The notes: generated by a model from the sequence alone, not told the origin. Counted from the first letter of the stretch, positions 1-4,892 are shown. The stretch: 6,118 nucleotides of DNA from an uncultured Eubacteriales bacterium (GCA_900318545.1 ONLC01000204.1:1-6118); one strand, 5' to 3'. A program made the numbers and translations.

Positions 1-2
1 AT

Positions 3-15
3 CATACGCTCCTTT
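3..15 (-). promoter_or_regulatory. Probable RBS and start codon of a gene leaving the left edge
   Basis: On the minus strand AAAGGAG (9-15) is followed after three bases by ATG (3-5) and then the window ends. A well-formed promoter lies about 40 bp upstream, so a minus-strand gene very probably begins here or just outside. The SD-to-ATG spacing is short, so the true start could be a second start codon further left. Nothing can be said about the product, because fewer than two codons are visible. Confidence 0.45.
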
Positions 16-50
16 GAATTTATTTGGCACGAAGCCATACCTGTACATAT

Positions 51-79
51 ATTTTAACATATCTTTCCCGACATTACAA
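51..79 (-). promoter_or_regulatory. Sigma-A type promoter reading left
   Basis: On the minus strand TTGTAA (74-79) and TAAAAT (51-56) are separated by exactly 17 bp, close to the TTGACA/TATAAT consensus. Transcription would start near position 44, giving a leader of about 40 nt before the ATG at 3-5. A 13-bp palindrome, ATTAAGTCTTAAT (119-131), lies about 40 bp upstream of the -35 and could be a regulator site, but nothing else supports that. This promoter serves the gene that leaves the left edge. Confidence 0.55.
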
Positions 80-143
80 GGGGGTAAGCAGAAAAATCCG
101 CTTTCAAAAAATTAAAATATTAAGTCTTAATCGTTTTCGACAG

Positions 144-228
144 GCAGGGAAAACCCTGCACCGCCTTCGCGACGTAATTTTGCTTAAAGCTTTTCTTGCC
201 TTGAACGCGGAGCCGTGATAGTGCGGAG
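144..228 (+). repeat. A-type intergenic repeat, copy 1
   Basis: The segment opens with the hairpin GCAGGG-AAAA-CCCTGC (144-159) and continues to GTGCGGAG at 228. Bases 168-228 match the reverse complement of 2448-2508 without a mismatch (61 bp). Between hairpin and exact block the two copies differ: this copy has a short AT-poor spacer where the other carries the longer GTGCTCGCC-type sequence. An open reading frame crosses the segment but has no RBS or recognisable protein signature, so I treat it as non-coding repeat DNA. Confidence 0.8.
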
Positions 229-250
229 ATTATAATTATAATATTACACA

Positions 251-280
251 AGCCCACTTCATTTACGAGGTGGGCTTTTT
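251..280 (+). terminator. Rho-independent terminator, plus strand, without a visible gene
   Basis: AGCCCACTTC (251-260) pairs with GAGGTGGGCT (267-276), with one G-T wobble and a six-base loop, and runs into five T residues. The T-run is on the plus-strand side, so it would stop rightward transcripts. No plus-strand gene is visible to its left. On the minus strand the same hairpin is followed by TGTGTAATATT, a poor U-tract, so it could be only a weak terminator for the membrane gene ending at 477. It lies between the A and B repeat segments. Confidence 0.75.
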
Positions 281-281
281 A

Positions 282-467
282 CGTGTGACGTGTGACGTGT
301 GATATTTCATTTTTTTCAACTGTAGGGTTGCACAAAAGTTCGGGTGCAGACTTGTTGATTTTGCTGTGTTATTGCATAGAGGGTTTAGTGAGAAGGTATT
401 AAAAGTTGAATTGTGGGGATTGCATAAAATTCCGAGTGCGGACTTGTTGAATTTGCTGTATTATTGC
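282..467 (+). repeat. B-type intergenic repeat, copy 1 (heptamers plus tandem dimer)
   Basis: Three perfect CGTGTGA heptamers (282-302) lead into a core ending TGTAGGGTTGCACAAAA (about 321-337). The rest is two imperfect tandem units of about 91 bp: the first runs from about 317 and ends GTTATTGC near 375, the second runs from about 408 and ends ATTATTGC at 467. Bases 387-440 match the reverse complement of 2604-2657 exactly (54 bp). Similarity stops at 467, ten bases before the stop codon of the membrane gene. No coding signature was seen. Confidence 0.8.
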
Positions 468-476
468 CTCGGCAGC

Positions 477-1913
477 TCATATCAGTGCGTACAGGATAAA
501 AAAGCTTATAAGGTATCGGCTCCTTGCCTCCCAGAGAAGCAGAAAGATCGCTATCCCCACAAAGCAGAGCCGCAAAACAAAGCTCTTTGAGGAAGCCTTT
601 GCATCTGTGCAGGCGGCTTCGTTGAAACGCTGCTGTATAGTGATAAGCAGTGTAAAATTAAACAGGAACGACAGCCCGTGCCATATAGGACCTCTGAAAA
701 AGCCTGTCATATAATAACCTGCCATATATGCTGCATCACGCCATGTATAAGCGGCCTTGTTCAGGAAGTGAAGCGTCATTCCAAGCACACCCTGCTCCGA
801 AAGCTTCTCGCCCAGACGGTCAATATCTGCCTTTACCTTAGCATCATAGCCCTTGAACGATTTTGTGTACATAAAGTCATCAACGTTGTAGTTCCCGATA
901 CCGTCAGAGCTCATCATTACCCAGTGAACAGGCGGAAAACGGCACTCTTCAAGCTTTTTCCTGTCAAGCCTCAGGATACTTTGCGTGACCGTGCTGATAA
1001 GAAAAGCCGTTACCGCAAAACAGCAGAGCAGTGCGGCAAGCTCAGTCAGGAGCTTTTTAACGGGTCTGCGTCTGATGAGCATATCTATCACAACAGCGAT
1101 CAGGAAGATAACGGGCGTTGTTTTTATCCTGAACGCAATACCGAGGGACACTGCCGAGCCTGCAAGCAGAAGGTATCTGCACTTGTCATCATCGGGAAGA
1201 GCTCTCTGCTTCAGGTAGAGATATACGGCTGCGGTCAGCCATGGCATAGCGAGGGTATCAGTATAGTAGATCGCAGCATAGCTTATAAGCGGAGTGAACA
1301 TCAACCCTCTGATACAGCAGACTGCGGCTTTTTCAGGAGAGTAAATAAGCCTTGCACTCTTGCAGGCAAGAATATATGAAAGGTTCATTCCGATAATATT
1401 GAAGACTATCGGCACAACACCTCTTACAGCACCTGTGAGTGTATATTCAAGCTTATCCATCCAATATATCATAATAAGAATGGTATGGTTATTAGGGTAG
1501 ACATAGAAGTACTCAGAGTGCCTTTCGGGAAGCCCCTCGTGCAGGTAGTCAGGGCCTTTCATAAGAAGGTTTTCTGCGGCAGTTTTCACATATCTGAGGT
1601 CATTGAGCTTTTCTATCTCGCAAAAGACTGCTGTAAGGATCTCAAACAGCAGCAGCACAGCAGCACCAATGAGCATTATTCTTCTGAAATACTTTTCGGG
1701 ATCGTTTGCAGCGAAGAACCTTTCAGCCTTTCCCATAAGCGTATACAGCCATATAGCCAGAGCAGTTCCGAGTCCGAGTCCTATACCGGGCACTATAACA
1801 GGCAGACCTTTAAGCTCGACCCCATACACCCACAGGCTGATAACAGCCACCGTCAGAACTATATATCCGAAGGCAGCGAATACAGTATCTACACACTTTT
1901 GAAATCTCATCAT
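477..1913 (-). CDS. GT-C fold membrane glycosyltransferase-like protein
   Basis: A 478-residue polytopic membrane protein with roughly ten to twelve hydrophobic segments (for example about 11-32, 36-59, 79-101, 163-187, 248-280, 291-312, 447-478). After the third segment an extracytoplasmic stretch carries Asp105, then YFYVYPNN (135-142). Near the C-terminus is WEARSRYL (461-468). This layout recalls the PMT_2/GT39-like GT-C families that move sugars from polyprenyl-phosphate donors outside the membrane; donor and acceptor are unknown. The start is ATG at 1911-1913: GAGGAG (1918-1923) precedes it by four bases. An adjacent ATG (1908-1910) is equally possible. A longer frame to a TTG at 1982 would run back through the promoter and is rejected. 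The protein ends ten residues after the WEARSRYL motif, shorter than I would expect, and repeat DNA begins ten bases past the stop. It has its own promoter and flanking repeats, so it is monocistronic. Confidence 0.7.
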   Translation of the reverse strand: MMRFQKCVDTVFAAFGYIVLTVAVISLWVYGVELKGLPVIVPGIGLGLGTALAIWLYTLMGKAERFFAANDPEKYFRRIMLIGAAVLLLFEILTAVFCEIEKLNDLRYVKTAAENLLMKGPDYLHEGLPERHSEYFYVYPNNHTILIMIYWMDKLEYTLTGAVRGVVPIVFNIIGMNLSYILACKSARLIYSPEKAAVCCIRGLMFTPLISYAAIYYTDTLAMPWLTAAVYLYLKQRALPDDDKCRYLLLAGSAVSLGIAFRIKTTPVIFLIAVVIDMLIRRRPVKKLLTELAALLCCFAVTAFLISTVTQSILRLDRKKLEECRFPPVHWVMMSSDGIGNYNVDDFMYTKSFKGYDAKVKADIDRLGEKLSEQGVLGMTLHFLNKAAYTWRDAAYMAGYYMTGFFRGPIWHGLSFLFNFTLLITIQQRFNEAACTDAKASSKSFVLRLCFVGIAIFLLLWEARSRYLISFFILYALI

Positions 1914-1924
1914 AACACTCCTCA

Positions 1925-1960
1925 CACAGATAAGTATTATAGCACAGATAAGTATTATAG
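1925..1960 (-). repeat. 18-bp tandem duplication carrying two -10 boxes
   Basis: Plus-strand CACAGATAAGTATTATAG occurs twice without mismatch (1925-1942 and 1943-1960), followed by a four-base start of a third unit. Read on the minus strand, each unit contains TATAAT, so the duplication doubles the -10 element of the membrane gene's promoter. The 18-bp shift puts the second box nearly two helical turns further downstream. Confidence 0.9.
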
Positions 1961-1982
1961 CACAAAGCAATATGAAAATCAA
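1936..1982 (-). promoter_or_regulatory. Promoter of the membrane glycosyltransferase-like gene, duplicated -10
   Basis: On the minus strand TTGATT (1977-1982) and a consensus TATAAT (1954-1959) have 17-bp spacing, giving a predicted start near 1947. A second perfect TATAAT lies at 1936-1941 and would give a start near 1929, just ahead of the GAGGAG at 1918-1923. The second box lacks a good -35 at standard spacing (the closest is TTGTGC at 18 bp). The promoter lies inside the repeats, so it would stay with the gene if the segment moved or inverted. Confidence 0.7.
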
Positions 1983-1988
1983 GCAGGG

Positions 1989-2027
1989 GTGCTCGCCGCA
2001 CGGCTAATACGCGACGCACTTTTGCTT
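1989..2027 (+). repeat. A-type repeat fragment, copy 3
   Basis: Bases 1989-2016 (GTGCTCGCC ... GCGACG) match the reverse complement of 2502-2529 exactly over 28 bp. Similarity then continues loosely as TTTTGCTT, as in the other A copies, before jumping straight into B-type heptamers. This is therefore an A segment truncated at both ends and joined directly to a B segment, just upstream of the membrane gene's promoter. Confidence 0.75.
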
Positions 2028-2075
2028 GTGAGATGTGAGATATTTCATTTTTTTGAACTGTATGGTTGCACAAAA
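2027..2075 (+). repeat. B-type repeat, copy 2
   Basis: Two TGTGAGA heptamers (2027-2040) lead into TATTTCATTTTTTTGAACTG and then TATGGTTGCACAAAAA, matching copy 1 with few changes. After about 2075 the similarity fades, although ATTGTGCAAAC (2088-2098) recurs at 2222-2232. The heptamer variant differs from copy 1 (TGTGAGA versus CGTGTGA), so the repeat units within each array have been homogenised separately. Confidence 0.7.
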
Positions 2076-2106
2076 ATCTCTGTTGAAAATTGTGCAAACG
2101 GTAGAT

Positions 2107-2122
2107 GCAGGGTTTTCCCTGC
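2107..2122. repeat. GCAGGG/CCCTGC hairpin, one of three exact copies
   Basis: GCAGGG-TTTT-CCCTGC is a perfect six-base-pair stem with a four-base loop. The same element stands at 144-159 (loop AAAA) and 2531-2546 (loop TTTT). A half copy, GGCAGGGAAA, occurs at 2789-2798. Here it directly abuts the heptamers of B copy 3, whereas in the other two places it abuts A-type sequence. It therefore behaves like a boundary module. Confidence 0.75.
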
Positions 2123-2178
2123 GTGTGATGTGTGATGTGTGATATTATGATTTTTCAAACTGTAGGGTTGCACAAAGA
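2123..2178 (+). repeat. B-type repeat, copy 3
   Basis: Three perfect GTGTGAT heptamers (2123-2143) are followed by ATTATGATTTTTCAAACTG and TAGGGTTGCACAAAG. The core matches copies 1, 2 and 4, while the T-rich spacer is the most diverged of the four. Downstream bases to about 2235 are AT-rich and contain further TTGCAC and GTGCAAAC pieces that look like decayed repeat units. Confidence 0.7.
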
Positions 2179-2241
2179 ATTGTGTTAAAAATTAGTGAGA
2201 TTGCACTATGGTGTTAGGGTAGATTGTGCAAACTTAGCCCT

Positions 2242-2433
2242 CCGGCGTTGTTCGTCGGCTTCGCTCCTCACCGCCTTCGGGCGGTGGGGGGAACGGGGGC
2301 GTTGCCCCTGCGACCCTCTGTCCTGCGGACGGCTGTGATTATAACCCAGCTCTGATAGATCATCGGGGGCTGGGGCGTAGCCCCAGTGGTTCCCCCTAAT
2401 CCAGCCGAGGCTGTCTGGACGTAATGTCCAGAC
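2242..2433. repeat. GC-rich cluster of perfect hairpins
   Basis: A GC-rich island inside AT-rich repeats. Stems seen: 2242-2247/2253-2258; CACCGCC-TTCG-GGCGGTG (2269-2286); GGGGC-GTT-GCCCC (2296-2308); GTCC-TGC-GGAC (2320-2330); CTGGGGC-GTA-GCCCCAG (2370-2386); GTCTGGAC-GTAAT-GTCCAGAC (2413-2433). GGGGGAAC (2287-2294) also pairs with GTTCCCCC (2389-2396), which would close a branched domain around three of the hairpins. CCCAGC (2345-2350) could pair instead with GCTGGG (2369-2374), competing with the stem beside it. A 79-codon reading frame on the minus strand (2206-2445) is low-complexity and looks spurious. It may be a REP/BIME-like palindromic unit or a structured RNA; I cannot name a family. 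Confidence 0.65.
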
Positions 2434-2459
2434 CTGACGAGGCATAGCTCCGCACTATC
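2433..2459 (+). repeat. 27-bp direct repeat, unit 1
   Basis: The unit begins CCTGACGAGGCATAGC and ends CGCACTATC. It recurs 114 bp downstream at 2547-2573 with two mismatches. The last 12 bases also occur inverted at 217-228 in A copy 1. The two direct units bracket the inverted A copy. Confidence 0.75.
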
Positions 2460-2546
2460 ACGGCTCCGCGTTCAAGGCAAGAAAAGCTTTAAGCAAAATT
2501 ACGTCGCGTATTAGCCGTGCGGCGAGCACTGCAGGGTTTTCCCTGC
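2448..2546 (-). repeat. A-type intergenic repeat, copy 2 (inverted)
   Basis: Read on the minus strand this copy begins with the GCAGGG/CCCTGC hairpin (2531-2546), continues through the GTGCTCGCC segment shared with 1989-2016 (exact match at 2502-2529), and ends with the 61-bp block (2448-2508) identical to 168-228. It is the most complete A copy in the window and lies in inverted orientation to copies 1 and 3. No transposase or protein signature is present. Confidence 0.8.
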
Positions 2547-2573
2547 CCTGACGAGGCTAAGCTCCGCACTATC
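2547..2573 (+). repeat. 27-bp direct repeat, unit 2
   Basis: Begins CCTGACGAGGCTAAGC and ends CGCACTATC, two mismatches from the unit at 2433-2459. It marks the junction between the inverted A copy and the inverted B copy. Confidence 0.75.
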
Positions 2574-2788
2574 TATGCAATAGCATAGCAAATTCAACAA
2601 ATTCGCACTCGGAATTTTATGCAATCCCCACAATTCAACTTTTAATACCTTCTCACTGAAATGATACGCAGACCTACCGCAAGGAAAACCCTCTATGCAA
2701 TAATACAGCAAAATCAACAAATCCGCGCCCTATCTTTTGTGCAACCCTACAGTTCAAAAAATGAAATATCACACATCTCACATCTCAC
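2573..2788 (-). repeat. B-type intergenic repeat, copy 4 (inverted)
   Basis: On the minus strand three heptamers (GTGAGAT, GTGAGAT, GTGTGAT; 2788-2768) lead into the core TGTAGGGTTGCACAAAA (about 2751-2735) and two tandem units ending in ATTGCATAG. Bases 2604-2657 equal the reverse complement of 387-440 exactly (54 bp). Compared with copy 1 it carries roughly 30 extra bases (about 2658-2690) between the two units. The order reading from the minus strand is B then A, whereas copy 1 is A then B, so the two flanks are not a simple mirror image. Confidence 0.8.
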
Positions 2789-2805
2789 GGCAGGGAAACA
2801 GAAGA

Positions 2806-2863
2806 TTTAAGTAAAGTTTAACTACACTTTTAAGTATGCTTTAGGCTCGGGGTGTATTATATA
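2806..2863 (+). promoter_or_regulatory. Likely promoter region of the small exported protein gene
   Basis: A TATTAT -10 candidate (2855-2860, preceded by TG) lies 52 bp upstream of the ATG, but no good -35 sits at standard spacing. Two perfect TTTAAGTA octamers (2806-2813 and 2829-2836) are 23 bp apart, about two helical turns, upstream of that -10. A weak -35 plus spaced direct repeats would fit activator-dependent control; this is inference from spacing alone. Confidence 0.35.
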
Positions 2864-2911
2864 GTCAAGCTGAAGAACACAAGACAACAAAACAGAAAAG
2901 GAGGACCCCCT

Positions 2912-3184
2912 ATGAAAAAGCTTACTAAAACATTCCTTACAGCAATATCCGCTATGATTATAATGCTCAGTGCAGCAGCTGCCTTAAATGTATGGGCTCA
3001 GGAGAATACCGATACTCAGACCTCGTCCTCTCAGCAAGCCGAAGCCGAGACCGATGAAAGCTCTGAAAATCCCTCCACAGGTTACTCCAATGCCTATACT
3101 AAGGCTCTCGGACTCGCACTTGCTGCCCTTTCGATAGGTGCTATAATAAAGTCCTACAAGGCTCTGGGTCTTGATGAAGAATAG
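2912..3184 (+). CDS. Small exported protein with C-terminal NPSTG and hydrophobic tail
   Basis: A 90-residue protein of unknown function. Residues 1-29 form a signal peptide: MKKLTK, a hydrophobic core, and a plausible cleavage site after VWA (27-29). Residues 30-52 are a polar linker rich in Gln, Ser, Thr and Glu. NPSTG (53-57) is followed by a hydrophobic segment (about 64-79) and Lys80/Lys83, resembling variant NPxTG sorting signals of Clostridia, although the tail ends in acidic DEE and not a basic cluster. It may therefore be sortase-anchored or simply a membrane protein. The start is ATG 2912, with AGGAGG (2899-2904) seven bases upstream; the in-frame upstream ATG at 2852 has no RBS. 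It stands alone, convergent with rpiB, and ends at the shared terminator. Confidence 0.7.
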   Translation: MKKLTKTFLTAISAMIIMLSAAAALNVWAQENTDTQTSSSQQAEAETDESSENPSTGYSNAYTKALGLALAALSIGAIIKSYKALGLDEE

Positions 3185-3281
3185 CCGGGGAGACCTCCGC
3201 TTGAAATATACCTTACTCTTAACAAACGGACATTGTCCGATACTATAGATAATAATAACTTCCTTTCATACCTTAAATATC

Positions 3282-3324
3282 AAAAAGAACTTCCGCAGCG
3301 TACAAACTGCGGAAGCTTCTTTTT
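3282..3324. terminator. Bidirectional rho-independent terminator between convergent genes
   Basis: CTTCCGCAG (3290-3298) pairs with CTGCGGAAG (3307-3315) around an eight-base loop. The stem extends through GAA/TTC past a bulged C and is flanked by AAAAA (3282-3286) and TTTTT (3320-3324). It gives a U-tract in either direction, so it serves the small exported protein gene on the plus strand and the rpiB operon on the minus strand. The rpiB stop codon (3323-3325) lies inside the terminator arm. Confidence 0.85.
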
Positions 3325-3766
3325 ATGCGTTTTCAAGTGCGGTTATCTTGTCAATTCTTCTCTGATGCCGTTCATCACCCGAGAACGGTGTATCTACGAA
3401 AATGTCCACAAGGTCAAGTGCTGTACCCTCACCGACTACTCTCGCCCCGAAGCAAAGCACATTCGCATTATTGTGCTCCCTTGAAAGCCTTGCCGAGAAG
3501 TAATCCGAACAGCAGGCTGCCCTTATCCCCTTTATCTTATTCGCAGCGTAGGACATTCCAAGCCCTGTTCCGCAGATAAGTATGCCAAGCTCGCAGCCGC
3601 CCTCTGTTATCTCACGGCAGACAGCCGCTGCCGCATCGGGATAATCACATTTCTCTCCGACTGCACAGCCCTTGTCTATTACCTCAAAGCCCTTTTCCTC
3701 AAGGTGAGCCTTTACCGCAAGCTTGAGCTCGGGTGCGGCATGATCGTTTCCTATTGCTATTTTCAT
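3323..3766 (-). CDS. rpiB: Ribose-5-phosphate isomerase B
   Basis: This 147-residue cytosolic enzyme interconverts ribose 5-phosphate and ribulose 5-phosphate in the pentose phosphate pathway. It has the usual length for RpiB/LacAB isomerases. Visible signatures are GNDHAA (6-11), the active-site loop CGTGLG (65-70) with catalytic Cys65 corresponding to Cys66 of E. coli RpiB, SREHNNANVL (95-104) with His98, and a C-terminal RHQRRI (133-138) that fits phosphate binding. The related LacA/LacB subunits and allose-6-phosphate isomerases share this fold, but the free catalytic Cys and stand-alone context favour RpiB. The ATG overlaps the tsaB stop as ATGA, and AAAGGA lies nine bases upstream. It is last in the operon and ends in the terminator. 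Confidence 0.93.
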   Translation of the reverse strand: MKIAIGNDHAAPELKLAVKAHLEEKGFEVIDKGCAVGEKCDYPDAAAAVCREITEGGCELGILICGTGLGMSYAANKIKGIRAACCSDYFSARLSREHNNANVLCFGARVVGEGTALDLVDIFVDTPFSGDERHQRRIDKITALENA

Positions 3767-4464
3767 TGCTTACTTTCCTTTCTGTCCTTTTGTGCTTTGG
3801 TTATCTGAAGATACTCCACCGTCAGCCTGTCGGAGCTGTCCCATTCAGCCCTGTGTGCCTCAGCCGCCATACAAAGTGATGATGCCCTTTGCAGTCTCTG
3901 GCTTACAGGTGCAAGGATAACGCTGTCGTTATCGGCAAAGTACTTTTCCTTTATCGCTGCCGCATGGTCACCCGTGAGGAGCAGTCCGCCCTCTGTGCCA
4001 AGCGATGGGAAAAGCTCGTCTTCCTTAATGACCTCATCAGCCCTAAGGTTTCTGATCTCCCTGCCGTCGGACTCATACACTCCTGCATAGCAGATGTTCG
4101 GTCTTGCATACATAACAGAGACTATCCTTCCCCTGTATGTCACCGAGCCGTAAGCAAGCGCTTCAAGCGTGGATATGCCCACGCACTTTAAGCTCTCACA
4201 GCCCATGCTCATGCCCTTTACTGCCGCACAGCCTATCCTGAGCCCCGTATATGAGCCGGGTCCCTTTGCGGCAGCCACACAGTCAATGTCGGGATAATCA
4301 AGCTCCAGCTCTCTTAAAGCCTCGCTGACCATCGGCAGTATCACCTGCGAGTGCGTAAGCTTTGTGTACACTGTTTTCTCCCAGAGAAGCTTCTCTCCGT
4401 CAGTCACAGCGACCGAAGCGGTCTTACCGCTGGTATCAATCGCTAAGATGTGCAAACCTTTCAT
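3763..4464 (-). CDS. tsaB: TsaB, t6A biosynthesis scaffold protein
   Basis: TsaB (formerly YeaZ) is a catalytically inert ASKHA-fold partner of TsaD. With TsaE the proteins transfer the threonylcarbamoyl group, made by TsaC/TsaC2, to A37 of ANN-decoding tRNAs. Length (233 residues) is typical. Signatures are LAIDTSG (7-13), THSQ (37-40) and the glycine loop GPGSYTGLRIG (68-78), followed by STLEALAYG (98-106). The start is uncertain. The ATG at 4464 has GGAG directly touching it, too close for a normal SD, whereas a TTG at 4453-4455 (residue 4) lies eight bases from the same GGAG and would give MHILAIDTSG, the usual TsaB N-terminus. It overlaps tsaE by 29 nt (20 nt with the TTG start) and rpiB by 4 nt. 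No tsaD or rimI follows here. Confidence 0.93.
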   Translation of the reverse strand: MKGLHILAIDTSGKTASVAVTDGEKLLWEKTVYTKLTHSQVILPMVSEALRELELDYPDIDCVAAAKGPGSYTGLRIGCAAVKGMSMGCESLKCVGISTLEALAYGSVTYRGRIVSVMYARPNICYAGVYESDGREIRNLRADEVIKEDELFPSLGTEGGLLLTGDHAAAIKEKYFADNDSVILAPVSQRLQRASSLCMAAEAHRAEWDSSDRLTVEYLQITKAQKDRKESKQ

Positions 4465-4882
4465 CTCCGTCTATAGTTATCTTTCTTGTGTCATCATCTA
4501 CACGCTCGAGCGTCACTATGATACGCTCCTCGGGAAGCTCCTCCTCGATATTTTCAGACCACTCAACTGCAAGCACGCTCTCATCATCGAGGTAGTCAAA
4601 AAAGCCCGTAGTTTCAAGGTCAAGCGCCGAGCCTATCCTGTACATATCAAAGTGGTAAAGCGTAAGACCCTCTCCTCTGTACTCGTTCACAAGTGCAAAG
4701 GTCGGTGAAAAGGCCGTATCTCCGAGCCCCAGCCCCAGCGTGAGCCCCCTTGTCATAGTGGTCTTGCCTGCCCCCATAGAGCCCTTGTAGGCTATTATAT
4801 CTCCGCCCCTGAGCCGTTCTCCTATGAGCCTTCCGAGCTCTATAGTTTCCTCAGCCGAGCGTGTAATATATTCATAAGTCAA
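4436..4882 (-). CDS. tsaE: TsaE, t6A biosynthesis ATPase
   Basis: TsaE (YjeE family) is the P-loop ATPase that binds the TsaB-TsaD complex and lets it turn over during tRNA t6A37 formation. With the start chosen here it has 148 residues. Walker A is GSMGAGKTT (34-42); SPTFALVNEY (59-68) and LYHFDMYRI (75-83) are the conserved switch and catalytic strands; VEWSEN (106-111) holds the invariant Trp108. The start is TTG at 4880-4882: GAGG overlapping the upstream TGA lies eight bases before it, and the protein then begins MTYEYITRS, as is usual for the family. A longer frame to a TTG at 4915 would sit inside the preceding gene and lacks an RBS. The gap to the preceding lipoprotein gene is 10 nt, and tsaB overlaps its 3' end. 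Confidence 0.92.
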   Translation of the reverse strand: MTYEYITRSAEETIELGRLIGERLRGGDIIAYKGSMGAGKTTMTRGLTLGLGLGDTAFSPTFALVNEYRGEGLTLYHFDMYRIGSALDLETTGFFDYLDDESVLAVEWSENIEEELPEERIIVTLERVDDDTRKITIDGDERFAHLSD

Positions 4883-4892
4883 TATCTGCACC

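Noticed and set aside
282..302. CRISPR array
   Set aside because: The repeats are 7 bp, adjacent and without spacers; no cas gene is visible.
24..590. Plus-strand reading frames at 24-218 and 366-590
   Set aside because: Both cross A/B repeats or the antisense of the membrane gene and lack an RBS or protein features.
678..1379. 233-codon plus-strand frame inside the membrane gene, and similar long frames antisense to tsaE, tsaB and the lipoprotein
   Set aside because: They are shadows of well-supported minus-strand genes and have no RBS or recognisable domain.
1914..1982. N-terminal extension of the membrane protein to a TTG at 1982
   Set aside because: The extension translates the tandem repeat and the promoter; a good SD lies before the ATG at 1913 and none before the TTG.
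2190..2440. Integron attC site
   Set aside because: Palindromic, but no RYYYAAC/GTTRRRY pair at the ends and no integrase or cassette array.
2206..2445. 79-codon minus-strand reading frame
   Set aside because: It translates the GC-rich hairpin cluster; there is no RBS, and the Arg/Pro/Ser-rich product looks like palindromic DNA read as protein.
1985..2790. Insertion sequence with a decayed transposase
   Set aside because: No frame on either strand shows transposase-like motifs, and no target-site duplication was found; only non-coding repeats can be supported.
3190..3280. Additional small gene or regulatory RNA after the small exported protein
   Set aside because: Only the intergenic lead-in to the shared terminator; no RBS-start pair or extra stable hairpin is visible.
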